DNA of 64,000 nt from Endomychus coccineus (taxonomy: Eukaryota; Arthropoda; Insecta; Coleoptera; Endomychidae), in the NCBI GenBank assembly GCA_958510875.1, contig OY294070.1:120942703-121006702 (forward strand), given 5' to 3'. The position numbers and the translations under genes were made by a program. The notes under the pieces were generated by a model. The model did no database searches and was not told the DNA's origin. It saw nothing but the letters and a program-made list of their open reading frames with translations. Shown in pieces: positions 35,301-45,812 of the stretch. Numbering within the stretch: position 1 is the first letter of the stretch; the number at the start of each line of letters is the position of its first letter.

Positions 35301-38300
35301 AGCTGTTGTCCGTAGGCTATGCCCGCAGAAACATCCGATATTTTTCTATAGCAAGAAATACTGAAGGATTAGCCCAAGCTTTCAAACTATTCGGTTCCAG
35401 GCCCATATACGCCTTATGTTATTCATTTAATTGACTTCCTGTAGTCTTGGGATGGTGTCTTGGTCCCATTAATTCTTACGACTTAGTTTTGTGCTGAACT
35501 CATTCACAAAACTATACTGTTTGGTAATAAGCTCTTTGGTCATTCTGTATATCTGGGCTTTCTCGACTGATGTTAAATTTGGTAGCAAGTTCTTTCGCAG
35601 TTTGTTTGCTGCCTTAACGATAAATACCCCCACTCTGGGCAATTCGTGACTTTTGACAAGGCTCAGGAGGGGTCCGAACTCCAAAGAACTTTACAAGCTA
35701 TACTCAGAACCACTCTTCGATGTAGATCCTCCAGACTATCTCCCTGGTGTCGTGGGAGATAAATGCGGGAAACAGACGACCTAGAATGCAAACTGTGAAG
35801 GATATGCATAATTTTCCTGGTGTCTTTGTCGAGTCTATGCAGCTCATCGACCGTCCATTTCACCACTACAAATGAGTAGAGCATGACTGGAACGGCAAGC
35901 ATATTTGTTGCAGACGCCTTGTTCTCACTTGAAAGTTCGGACGACCAAATCTTTCGAACAAGGTTTCTGTACTTGCTGCGAGAAGCCACCATTATCTGTT
36001 CAATTTGCAGGTATCGAAAGGTCTCTCCAGCATCAAGATGTTAAAGATGCCAAACTAACCACTATTATATGGAGGAATTTGAGGTTTAAGATTACTTCCA
36101 TAGCGGCCATTGGGTACGTTCTCATTGCACCTGTTATGCATACAACAGCCAGTTTTTGAATTTCCGATAGAGTTATCCTTGTACTAGCCAGATTGGTTCT
36201 GCTGCAAAAGAACAATGTGCCATAAGTGATGTTAGGTTTCATTATTGCCGTGTACATTCACTGCAGAATACCTTTTCCTCGCGTAAAGTTTCTGCACACG
36301 ATTGGGCCTTGTGTGGTCTTGTTGGTTGTTTCCTTTCCATGCTTATTCCCAGATATTTGACCTCTGGATGCTATTCAATAACACTTCCTTCTAATTGGGT
36401 GACGTTAAGCCCCGTCGATTGGCACCAATCTTTAGTAAAGTCAAAACCTCTTTGAACCATGTCGCAGAGAATATTCCCGAACTTGCTTCTCGTGAATTGT
36501 AATCGGCAGAGACAATTAGACTGCACATGAGTGAGCTGAAAAGTACATTTACAACAAGCTCATCAATGAAAACACGAGGAAGAAAATGTACTTGAAGCAG
36601 CTTTGCCAAGGTTGTTTAGACAGATACGTTCTTCTCGCTCATTACTCCGATTAGAATATACCAAAATACTGTGAGTGAAATGTAAAAGAAATTTGCAAAC
36701 AATACCCTTCGATACAATCTATTTCATTCATTTGGTCCTTGAAGCGAACATTTCCTCCCCCGGTACACAATATTTATTAACACTATTTTATCGTTTCCAG
36801 TCATCAAGAGCGAATAACGTTCTGGAAGGAACTCACTTGGAACAGATACGAAAAATATGCGAAGGTATAACCGATTTGAAGAACTCTTCAGACGCCGAAA
36901 CCGTCATAATTTTATGGACTGCAAACACGGAACGTTTCTGCGATATAACTGAAGGTGTAAACGACACAAGTCAGAACCTGAAGACTGCAATAGCGGCCAA
37001 CCATAGTGAAATATCTCCTTCAACTTTATTCGCGTATGCAGCGATCTCTATGGGTTGCACTTTCATCAATGGATCTCCTCAAAATACGTTTGTTCCAGGT
37101 TTGCTGGAATTCGCCGAAGAGCGAGGAATATTTTTAGCAGGTGACGACTTCAAATCTGGACAGACGAAATTGAAGAGCGTCATCGTTGACTTTCTAATTT
37201 CGGCCGGAATCAAACCGGTCAGCATCATCAGCTACAACCATTTAGGAAACAACGACGGGAAAAATTTATCTGAACATGAGCAATTCAAGTCCAAAGAAGT
37301 TAGTTTTGGTAACTTGCCAAAAAGCTTAATTCCATAAGCATTTTTTCAGATATCTAAAAGCAACGTAGTTGACGATATGGTGCGGTCTAATGACATATTG
37401 TATAAACCTGGGGAGAAGCCAGATCATGTGGTTGTTATTAAATATGCTCCTTATGTTGGTAAGTATGATGCCTCGTTCAGAGCAGAATTATAAATGGGTT
37501 CCCAGGAATATTTAGATATTTTGAAACCAAATTAACCTGATGTGAATAATTCTTAAATGTCCATTGGTCAATTTCTATTATAAAATTGGAAATTGCTACA
37601 GTTGACATATTTGCCGAGGTATACTACTACTCGAAAAATCATGTCCCACAATGATAACCTAATGCAATGTCAAGCATCGACTAAATCATTGATTAATATA
37701 CATAATGAGTAAATAGTTGAGGAAATAAAGCACTAGAATATGCCAAACCTGCGAAAATTGGCGCAGTTGGTTGGATTGAGATGCGGTTTTTTGCATTCGA
37801 TTCAGAAAGTGATTTAGAAAATTTGTCCGGTCTTTTCTTTTTGCGGAAAAAGTTTGTTGCATTTCTACAGCCAAAAATGCATTTTTCTGAGTGCACTTGG
37901 TGGATAATTCGTCAAACGGAATAGAATTGATTTCTTGGGAATTTTTGGGGTCGCTGAACACGAATATGCTATCTAGAAAATTCCCTGAGGTTCCCTTGGA
38001 TACCCCGGGGGTATCCGGGCGTCCTGACGCCCTAGATATCGATGAAATTAATTGAAAAATTATTTTTAATGTTTGTTAACTGTTCAAGAGGTGATATAAA
38101 GGTTGGTAGTGATGATTACGACTGTTCTGCAATACCTGGTGTATTCTGAGTCCGGGTAACCTCGTCCTCTTCTGGGAATTTATTAATTTTTCTTAATTAA
38201 ATGTACCCCCAGGGAGGTCCAATGGAACCTCGGGGGATTTTTTTGATAACATATTAGTTTTCAGCGACCCCAAAAACCCCCGAGAAACCAATTCGAGTCC

Positions 38301-41300
38301 GTTTTTTATTCACCTCAAAAAGTGCACTCAGAAAAATGCATTTTTTGGCTGCAGAAATGCAACAATTTTTTTTCGCTAAAAGAAAATACCGGACAAATTT
38401 TCTAAATCACTTTCTGAATCGAATGCAAAAAACCGCATCTCAATCCATCCAACTGCGCCAACTTTCGCAGGTGGAATTCTTCATTTCCTTGACTAAAAAG
38501 GATATCTCCTACTTCTTTCAAGTCACGGGGAATGTTAGTAACTTAGTGCCAAGATGGCATAGTTGAACACGTTACTTGCTAGATATTATCCACAACACAA
38601 AGGTAATTCATTAGGTTGATCTAGATCCACCATTAACACTGCAGCTAATAGATCCCGACAGCTCTCGAGCTTTATAGCAGAACGAGAAAGCTTCAGTATT
38701 ACCGGTCGACAAAATTTTCCGGGCTATAAATACCCCATTGGCAAAAATGCTAGACCAGTTTACAACAACAACGTAGATTGTCGCAAGCGTAAAATATAAT
38801 AACTCTATCCTATTCTTTGCCTTTTCCAATACCAAAACTGTCTTGAATTCATTGAGAAATGTGATGCGAGAATGCGCTTTTGTGAAACTATTCGTGAAAA
38901 GCGAATTATGTGAATGTAGTACGTTCAAAGACATTTTGAGATATATTTTTAAAGGTTCTATATTTCAAAGATCTATATTAACTGAAGAAAAATTAACTTC
39001 TCGGGATTGCCCTGAGCTTTAAATTTCATAACATACAAATTGTCACATTTGAGGGAAGAAGTATCCATATATATGTACATAAGCGTATTATGACTGAATA
39101 AAGTGCGTTTCAAAATGGCTTCCAACGTTTATGTTAGTTCTGCCCGTGTACAGTTTACTGACGTTTGTTAGTTTATTACTAATGCCGAATAAATATTGTG
39201 CAAAAATGCTAGACCAGTTTACTAGACGATCTAGAGAATCTTAATTAGTTTTGTGTATAAAAGATAACAAGTAATTTGTTTAAATATTTTGTTCATTTGT
39301 TGATTTTTCTAGTGGAAAATAACTAGAATTTTGAATGGGAAGACAAAAAATGTATATACGAGGGCAAGATGAAAAGTCCCTGAAAAATAAAACAGATCGC
39401 CACAATCGAAAATCCCACGTGACTTTGTGATGTACCATCTTTAACTAGAACGCATTAAAAATTTCCGACTGATATGTCATTCAGTTCTGTTTTGACATTC
39501 ATCGAAAGCATGCAACCTTGACGATTTTTGCAAACATGGAAAAAAGTGAATTTCGCGTCTTGATTAAATTAAACATTATGTCTTGTGTGGAAAAAACATT
39601 ACGCAAACCAAAGCATCGCTTGTTATAGATTATGGGGACTCTTCATCCTCGATTGGAACGATTCACAAGTGGTTTACTAATTTTTGTTGTGGTAGTATTA
39701 CCACAAAGGACGCCGAACGTTCTGGTCGTGCAATTGAGGTTACAACGCCAGAAATCGTCGATAAAATCCATGGTATGATATTGGGCGATCGACGAGTTAA
39801 AGTGCTCGAGATTGCTGAGGTAAGCTATGGGCGGCATCTCAACCGAACGGATACGGAACATTTTGCATAAATTTTTGAATATGGGAAAGCTATCTGCCAG
39901 ATGGGTGTCCAATTTGCTCCCTGTTGACAACAAGCGCGACCATTTGACAACTTCAAATGAGTGTTTGGCGAAGTTCAAGCGCGATGAGAAGGACATATCG
40001 CGTCTTTTCGTAACTGTGGACGAAACATGGATCCATCACAACACACTAGAGACCAAACAACAGTCGAAACAGTGGATTTACTGGCCAACAAAGTCATGGC
40101 GACAGTTTTTTGGGATGCACACGGAATCGTCCATATCGATTACCTTGAAAAGGGCAAAATGGTCACCGACGTATATTATGCAGAGCTGTTGGATCGATTC
40201 GACGTCAATTTGAAGCGAAAGCGGCCGCATCTGGCAAAAAAAAGTGCTCTTCCACCAGGACAACGCACCGGCGCACAGTTCCGCAGTAAATTGCATGAAT
40301 TGTGCTACGAATTGGTTCGTCATCCACTATATTTTCCAGGATTTGGCCCCTGCGATTTTAATCTATTAAGAAACTTGAAGAAATGGCACGGCGGAAACAG
40401 ATTTGGCTCCAACGATAAGGTCATCGCTGAAACAAACGCCTATTTTGAAGGATTGCCGAAATCGTATTATTTGGAAGGGATCAACAAATTTGAAAAACGT
40501 CGGACGAAGTGTATCGAGCTACAAGGAGATTATGTTGAGAAAAAAAAAAGTTTTGACTAAATAAATCATTTCTTGTTTCATTTTTCAGAGACATTTCACC
40601 TTGCCCTCGTATGTAGCAGTACCTACTATCAGTTTTGGTGGTAAGGCGTTGTGCAATGTTAGAAGTTGCATGAATCTATTCGAAATGATGACATTGAAAG
40701 AAACCGTTATTTTACTTTAAATCAAACATATTTTTCATCATCAATAAATTCTGAGTATTTTCCGCAAATTCAACTGAACTAAAGGTTTATTGAGCTACAT
40801 ACATTCAATTTAAATATCAAGAAACTCCTTTCGAACTTTGGTTATGAAACTCTTTTTTGAAGATTCACAGTATGTCATTGATTGAGCAAATTTTCCAAGG
40901 GATTAACGTTTGAGTAATGTACCTGTTTCTATTTTGCAGGTGACTCCAAGAGGGCTATGGACGAATACGTTTCGGAAATAATGATGGGAGGTCAGAATAC
41001 CCTCGCAATTCACAACACTTGCGAGGATTCTCTATTAGCTACACCCATTATATTAGACCTAATCGTATTGGCCGAACTGTGTACCCGCATACGAATAAAA
41101 AAACAAGACCAGAGAGACGAAGAATATTTGCCATTCCACTCGGTTTTATCTTTACTAAGTTATCTTTGCAAAGCTCCATTGGTACCACACGATACTCCTG
41201 TTGTTAACGCGCTTTTCAGACAAAGGGCGTGCATAGAGAACATTTTGAAGGCTTGCATTGGACTTCCACCGGATAATAACATGCTTCTTGAATATAAAGC

Positions 41301-41394
41301 ATTGACGTTGATGGAGGATGTGGTTAAAACACCTCCTCCTAAAAAAGTCAAGTATGACAATGGTCATGATGATGATGGAGTGATCTACATCTAA
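29328..41394 (+). CDS. Inos: Myo-inositol-1-phosphate synthase (five coding exons)
   Basis: Exons 29328-29435, 32849-33277, 36801-37298, 37350-37458 and 40940-41394 splice in frame through GT..AG junctions to 532 codons, within the family's usual length. The enzyme converts glucose-6-phosphate to inositol-3-phosphate with NAD+ in the cytosol, the first step of inositol synthesis. The NAD-binding GWGGNNGS is in exon 2 and DFIAANQ ends it. Exon 3 has [15 protein letters not shown] and [12 protein letters not shown], then [13 protein letters not shown], ending at SKE. Exon 4 continues [10 protein letters not shown] and [15 protein letters not shown], supplying the conserved lysines. Exon 5 has [13 protein letters not shown] and ends VIYI. 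The start at 29328 (AAAATGAA) gives the expected N-terminus [20 protein letters not shown]. Introns 1, 2 and 4 are bloated by PLE, LINE, Tc1 and mariner debris. Coding exons show no damage. Confidence 0.95.
29690..30770 (-). mobile_element. Penelope-like element family A, minus-strand copy with intact-looking hammerhead
   Basis: Reading down the minus strand, 30767-30567 encodes a segment ([20 protein letters not shown]) like the region between reverse transcriptase and endonuclease in PLEs. 30563-30375 encodes [19 protein letters not shown] and [12 protein letters not shown], then [10 protein letters not shown], the GIY-YIG endonuclease core. A non-coding tail follows and the element ends with the hammerhead and GGTCACATTAAC...ATATATAA in reverse. 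The 5' RT domain is missing. It lies in intron 1 of the inositol-phosphate synthase gene, antisense to it, and is joined head to head with the next copy. Confidence 0.82.
29756..29797 (-). ncRNA. Complete minimal type-I hammerhead ribozyme (PLE family A)
   Basis: On the minus strand, 5' to 3': helix I strand GTCTT (29797-29793), core CTGATGA (29792-29786), an unpaired T, stem II GGTC-GTGA-GACC, GAAA, C, a GTAC loop, G, then U-A giving GTA, and helix I strand AAGAC (29760-29756). Helix I is 5 perfect pairs, stem II is 4 pairs capped by a GNRA-like GTGA loop, and helix III is the two-pair minimal form (A-U, C-G) known from PLE hammerheads. Predicted cleavage is between 29761 and 29760. The unpaired T before stem II departs from the textbook G-C at positions 10.1/11.1. 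Activity is inferred, not shown. Confidence 0.78.
30745..31610 (+). mobile_element. Penelope-like element family A, plus-strand copy
   Basis: This begins near the same point of the element as its inverted neighbour. It encodes [20 protein letters not shown] and [20 protein letters not shown], with TSFAKHC following. After a frame change it continues with [13 protein letters not shown]...[12 protein letters not shown] and [11 protein letters not shown], the C-terminal part of a GIY-YIG endonuclease domain. The 3' non-coding tail and hammerhead follow and the element ends near 31610 (GAGAATTATATATAATTA). The endonuclease nicks target DNA for priming in this class. Confidence 0.82.
31502..31543 (+). 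ncRNA. Hammerhead ribozyme motif with one core lesion (PLE family A)
   Basis: GTCTT, CTGATGA, T, GGTC-GTGA-GACC, GAAAC, GTAC, then GCA instead of GTA, and AAGAC. All helices match the 29.76-kb copy. The invariant U at 16.1 is C (position 31537), breaking the A15.1-U16.1 pair next to the cleavage site, so activity is expected to be strongly reduced. Confidence 0.65.
31880..32200 (+). pseudogene. LINE reverse transcriptase fragment
   Basis: Frames on the plus strand read [20 protein letters not shown] followed by DKLKNSGT, an RT palm block, and about 100 bp later [12 protein letters not shown], the catalytic F-A-D-D motif. The segment between is deleted or shifted. It sits in intron 1 of the inositol-phosphate synthase gene. 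Confidence 0.68.
33312..34614 (+). mobile_element. Tc1/mariner-superfamily transposon, degenerate, with long TIRs
   Basis: Arms of about 280 bp are inverted at 33312-33600 and 34325-34614. Shared words include TAATTATGAAATTCAACAATTC and its mirror, and AAGCAAGTTACAA. Between them the plus strand carries transposase remnants: [17 protein letters not shown] near 33880, like the N-terminal domain of an insect transposase, and [20 protein letters not shown] followed by YMK near 34115-34180, the block with the final catalytic Asp. Stops and shifts make it inactive. It lies in intron 2 of the inositol-phosphate synthase gene. Confidence 0.75.
35460..35995 (-). pseudogene. LINE reverse transcriptase C-terminal fragment
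   Basis: The minus strand encodes [20 protein letters not shown] then [20 protein letters not shown] and [16 protein letters not shown], continuing after a frame change as [11 protein letters not shown]. This is the conserved C-terminal portion of a common insect non-LTR reverse transcriptase. The catalytic part is absent. Confidence 0.75.
36000..36620 (-). pseudogene. Second LINE fragment (Jockey/R1-like), adjoining the first
   Basis: On the minus strand, an N-to-C series reads [20 protein letters not shown], then [13 protein letters not shown], then [20 protein letters not shown] and [18 protein letters not shown]. This is the thumb-to-RNase H part of a Jockey/R1-type protein with several frame changes. 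It belongs to a different family from the fragment at 35.46-36.0 kb. Confidence 0.75.
37711..38497. repeat. Inverted repeat element in intron 4, AGCGACCCC type
   Basis: The arms 37711-37960 and 38255-38497 are inverted copies; shared phrases include AAATTTTCTAAATCACTTTC and CAAAAAACCGCATCTCAATC, and TGCACTCAGAAAAATGCATT at the inner end. Reading frames on the two arms translate to near-identical peptides simply because the arms are copies. The inner boundary carries TTCAGCGACCCCAAAAA. No transposase is present. Confidence 0.7.
38700..39215. repeat. Repeat related to a THAP-type element start
   Basis: Shares GATTGTCGCAAGCGTAAA, GACTGAATAAAGTGCGTT and TTACTGACGTTTGTTAGTTT with 44370-44615. It ends with an ATG (39182) opening MPNKYCA, a THAP-like start. 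It then jumps to the AAAATGCTAGACCAGTTTAC text also found at 38743, so the copy is rearranged. No long intact frame. Confidence 0.5.
39359..40609 (+). mobile_element. mariner transposon, near full length, transposase broken
   Basis: TIRs CGAGGGCAAGATGAAAAGTC (39359) and its mirror ending CCTTGCCCTCG (40609) are flanked by TA on each side (39357-39358 and 40610-40611). The length, 1251 bp, is normal for mariner. The transposase begins near 39538 ([11 protein letters not shown]). It is split by several frameshifts but shows [12 protein letters not shown] (first Asp), a shifted block readable as [10 protein letters not shown] (second Asp), and GPCDFNLL...LKKWHGG (third Asp position). Inactive. 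It sits in intron 4 of the inositol-phosphate synthase gene. Confidence 0.9.
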
Positions 41395-41410
41395 TGGTAA
41401 TTGGTAGATA

Positions 41411-41416
41411 AATAAA
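41411..41416 (+). promoter_or_regulatory. Polyadenylation signal of the inositol-phosphate synthase gene
   Basis: AATAAA 17 bp after the stop codon on the coding strand. Position and sequence are canonical; further A/T-rich sequence follows. Confidence 0.6.
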
Positions 41417-42667
41417 ATTTGTATAGAAGAGAGAATATATTATTTTGATACGAAACCAAGGTACAACTCGACTTCAGTATTGAAAGTATGTATATTGTTA
41501 TAATAAATATATATGTTCATATATAATTTATATTGAACTTTATAAACTCGGTGCTGAAAGAGTTCCTATAGCTGTGTGGTGAATATTATAATTTAATTGG
41601 ATTAGTGCCATAGAAAAAATACGTAAATAAATGTCAACAGTATCTGTAAACACAGTCTCATCTTGATTCTACTTAAGACGCAATATGGAAACATTTTCAT
41701 CTCACTAGATCACTTGCAACTCGATTGAAGAATTAAAAATATAGGTTAGATAGTAAGTCAGAAAAAAGTTGGCAACCATTCTTCTCTATTTTAAATTAAA
41801 TGGCGCATATCACCAAGGATTACTTAATCAAAATGTTATCTTATTGGATATATCATGGTGATCATAATTTAAATAATAAAAATTGGAAATTCGACTTTAC
41901 TTGAATGCAAAACCTGCTCAAAATAAGGTTGACATTATAAGGAGAGAAAATTTCAGAACTGATCATTGAGTCCAACAAACATTTAATTTAGATTTCAGCA
42001 AAACTTTAATCAACTATCACATATTTGAACAACATAGTTTACTAACGAACTGAGTCATAAAATGCATTTTAATTTGATTGAGATCATTTTATGTTACAAC
42101 TTCACAACATTTAAAGGAAGAAACACATTAATGACTCTCATTTCTATTGACATAGCTACTTTAGGCGTTTGGAAGAAAATCAAAGCCCATCTAATTTAGT
42201 CTAATTTGACTTGACAAATTAATATAAAATTCCAAGACATTAGCCTGGAAAATTGCCTTTGGAGATTTCAAGAGAGTATATATTCTGTGCTAAAATATGT
42301 ATTTTTATTTGGCAACAATTTTGTCTCAGTTGAAGCATTTTGCTTATTTGTATGCTTCCTCATTTCAATTCAGTGAATATTAAGAAAAGATCCATGAAAC
42401 GAGTATCTGATGTGTATTATCAACACCAGCCTTCATTGGTGTATCAAAAACATAACCATTTTTTGCTGCATGTAGTGCGTAATCTTTGTAAAATAGTCGT
42501 CGTGATATTTGTGTTGCATTTTGAAACGTATTATTTCTCGATACATGGTTTTTATCTTTATATCAGAATACAGGTAGTATTTTAATTTGTAATATGTGTA
42601 ATATAGTACTAATCTGATTTCAGCATTTGAATGGAGCTGTCCGTTACGTTTTGTGATATCCCATTTT

Positions 42668-42837
42668 TACAGATAAAAACAAGAAATGTTACTTTGTTAA
42701 ATATATCACTTTATTTAAAAGAAAGCTTATTGCAATTTCGAATTTTACAGTTCATTATCAAAACATACAATTGCAATCAACTTTCTTTTAAATAAAGTGA
42801 TATAAAACAAAAGAAAAATTTCTCGTTTTTATCTGTA
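42668..42837. repeat. Palindromic MITE-like hairpin, about 170 bp
   Basis: TACAGATAAAAAC at the left end is mirrored by GTTTTTATCTGTA at the right. Inside, ATATCACTTTATTTAAAAGA is mirrored perfectly in its core. The arms span about 75 bp with a small centre. It could form one long hairpin. The sequence around it, 41420-43000, holds no recognised gene. Confidence 0.7.
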
Positions 42838-42999
42838 ATCTGATATCAATTCAATAGCTTTACTAAATATTTAAATATTTTGAAAAGACTTATGTTATGT
42901 AATGTAAAATTCATTATATAATAAAGCTGTAATTAATTCATACGACTTTTAATTTATTGTCCTACTATTGAAAAAATTTCGGCGTTCGATGGAAAAATG

Positions 43000-43630
43000 T
43001 AGTCTAGTAGGAAAAAGATCGGCAGGTCTCGAGCTTGACAATTAAATGGTGACTAGCTTGAACTCGTCTATCCGCCCATCTGGAATCTCTTGTAGTGGAA
43101 CAACAGACGAGATTTCTGATGAACACCGACTATGGAAATATCTATAGAAAAGGGAGAGGTCGCTCACCTTTCTACGATGTTCTAGAGAGGTCAATGAATT
43201 CGTAAGTGTGACATCATCAATCAGACGAATAGCTCTTTTCTTGATAGGATCCAAGAGCTTCAGCGTATGTTTGGGCGCTGTGCTCCAAAAATGTGAACAG
43301 TACTCCAGGACAAGACGAATCTGTGCCCTGTATATTATGAGGAGCTGCTGAGATTTAGAGTAGCTCTTGGCACTGCATAGAACAAGTTTTTGTTTTCGCA
43401 ATGGACCACATGATCATCCCATGAGAGGGTTCTGTTGGTGGTGATTTCGAGCATGGATATGGAAGACTTCATAGGAACAGTTGTACCTGACATCAACATA
43501 TTTGGGATTGTGGGATCCGCCTTCTTGGAGAAGATGCAATCTTGAGATTTGGTTGCATTAAATCATCAAATCCTCATTTCAAAATTAGATCAGATCTCCA
43601 TTAATTGCGTCAACCTGTCTCTATCACGCT
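43000..43630 (-). pseudogene. LINE reverse transcriptase C-terminal fragment
   Basis: 43401-43042 on the minus strand reads IIYRAQIRLVLEYCSHFWST then LKLLDPIKKRAIRLIDD and HRRKVSDLSLFYRYFHSRCS, the familiar thumb and C-terminal part of a CR1/Jockey-like RT. Upstream (43620-43400) SWDDHV and flanking text match 21318-21530, so both come from one family. The catalytic YADD part is not present. Confidence 0.78.
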
Positions 43631-44369
43631 CCCCTGACTTCATTGGATGGTATGGAGGCTCTGGAGGAGAAAGCGATATTATGTATTCAAATAGAAACCC
43701 CCTTTTGTTTTATAGTAGCCGTATTCAGCACAAAAAAGTAGGGCATCTTTGTGCTCAGTTCCTTATACCTAAATATTATCGTTTTCGATTTTTTGACAAA
43801 ATACTAGTTTTCCACCTTTGTCAAACGGGCGTTTTTAAATGTGATAAATCTAGTTGGCCATGGCTGATTATACGACTGTCAGAGTATATTTAGATGAATA
43901 GTAGTCATTGACTTTTGCCAAATTTCTAAAAAAAATTTATGTCTACTTTATGAGATATCGATTGATGCAGTTCGTGGTGAGACAGACTTTCTAACGCATG
44001 CATACGAGAACCTTGAGCAACAGTGCTTGCGTTTTTGAGCTTGCCCATATCAAGCGACTTGCCTCTTTCATTTAGCGACTTCGTGGTCCCCAATATCAAA
44101 AGAATCATAAAAAAGTGAGTTCTTAATGAATAAAAATAAAAAGCATAGAATATGTTTTCCTGTAGACTGTCTTTTGTGGGGATAGTCGCGCATAGTTCGG
44201 GACATTATAGGACGCCTAACTGAAGAATGTGAGTCGGGTTCAGAATGTTTCAATATCTGCAAAGCTGTGGAAGCGACAAGTGGTCACTTCCAACAGTGAG
44301 TGAGTGGGCTATTTGGTTTAATATAATTAACATTCCAAACCATCAATACAACAACAGTGACTACACTTC

Positions 44370-44760
44370 TTCAGATTGTCGCAAGCGTAAACTTTCCACG
44401 TTTATCAGTACTTTAATGTAGACCATCTTTACCAACTTTATCGTATTTTTCGCCTTTTTCATTTCCAAAAGTGTTATGACTGAATAAAGTGCGTTGCAAA
44501 ATCGCTTGCTAAGTGAATGTTTATGTTAGTTCTGCCAGCGTTTTGTGATATAGGTACAGTTTACTGACGTTTGTTAGTTTATTACTTATGCCGAATAAAT
44601 GTTGTGCACCTAGCTGCAAAGGAAATTACAACAATGGGCCAGAAGTTTAAATGCTTAATTTTCTTAAAGATCTAGAAAGAGTTACGGAAACAATGGATAT
44701 TTGCTGTCCCTGTGAAAGAGTTCATGGTAACAACAATAACAGAACAAGATTCTCGTAGTG
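44370..44760 (+). pseudogene. THAP-domain element fragment
   Basis: ATG at 44588 opens MPNKCCAPSCKGNYNNGPEV, the start of a C2CH THAP zinc-binding domain (Cys-x4-Cys spacing and NYNN.P). A TAA stop follows at once, and the continuation MLNFLKDLERVTETM in frame looks like the rest of the domain. THAP domains occur in P-type transposases and in host proteins. The upstream 200 bp recur at 38.75-39.2 kb, favouring a mobile-element origin. Confidence 0.62.
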
Positions 44761-45059
44761 GTACCACAGTAAGTGTACATTTTGTCAATTATTTTGAAAT
44801 TAGAACAAATATACAAAATATTCTGTATGATAATTGAATAACGCAATCAATAGCAAAGCCATGAACAATGTTTCTGAACATAACCAGTTAAGTATTGTGT
44901 ATCCTCTCCAGTTTTATCTATTCGATTCACATTCTCAAATGTACAAGGCATAATTGGCTAAATCACCAAATTCCACTTCAAAAACTCTAATCTCTAAGCA
45001 TAAGAGGAATAGCACTCCCTTTAATGAAATCTTGTATCACAAATCATTTCCAACAAGTT

Positions 45060-45155
45060 CACATCTGCAGAGGAGAGGTCGCTATGGAATTTGGTCTGCC
45101 ACAAGATACAGTATTAGGTCCATTACTGTTCATTATATACCTAAATATTAATGGA
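45060..45155 (+). pseudogene. Short LINE reverse transcriptase fragment
   Basis: One frame reads FGLPQDTVLGPLLFIIYLNI, the conserved RT block normally written GxPQGSxLGPLLF. Confidence 0.6.
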
Positions 45156-45189
45156 AAAATCGTTAACTGCCTGTGTCCGTAGGGTTGAA

Positions 45190-45480
45190 CGCAAAAGGCT
45201 TACATTTCACGAGAGACTTTAGGCCAGGTACATGCACTTTAATACGTGTTCAAGGGCAAGGACAATTATTGGTATTCAAAGAAGGAACCTCAATCAATCA
45301 ATCACATGTCAAATAACCTAGGATTACCAACAAAAAATAAAAATTTAAAAAACAGACCTTGCCGTTTGCAGTTTCGAAGCCAGTGAACAAAATACATTAC
45401 CCGGATTTCAACACCAACGTCGATGCAGTTGCTGATTCGGTATATCAATAGTTAATTCGCTCGCCGCTAGGAGCATACAA
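45190..45480 (-). mobile_element. SINE-like, tRNA-related repeat
   Basis: On the minus strand, GCGGCGAGCGAATTAACTAT is followed by GCATCGACG, an A-box-like region, and GGCTTCGAAACTGC, resembling a pol III B box. The tail carries GGTAATCCTAGGTTATTT. The layout matches the copies at 50.5 and 53.4 kb. Confidence 0.5.
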
Positions 45481-45812
45481 AGCCTCTCGTCACATTTCAA
45501 TTACACGAAAAGTTTGTAGTCTGAATACAATTCTATGAATCATGTCAACCTAAATTTCGTTTCAACTTTATACTAAGTCTTTCTTTTCTGTGATCTACAG
45601 ACTAAAGCACGGAACCTGAACAGTTATTTATTACGTAAAATTATTTCCAAAATAATTATTATTTATAAGGGGTGATTTGATAAGCGTTTTAACTGAAGGT
45701 AATATGTGATAAGTGACCATATCCAATATTATATTTACTGAGAATATTCCTACAGTTGTATATCAGGCCATTAAATAATCATAACCTAAAATATTGAACT
45801 TTTCAATTTTAG

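Noticed and set aside
37686..38566. Two frames on opposite strands with nearly the same peptide ([17 protein letters not shown])
   Set aside because: They lie on the two arms of an inverted repeat, so the similarity reflects DNA duplication and not a protein family.
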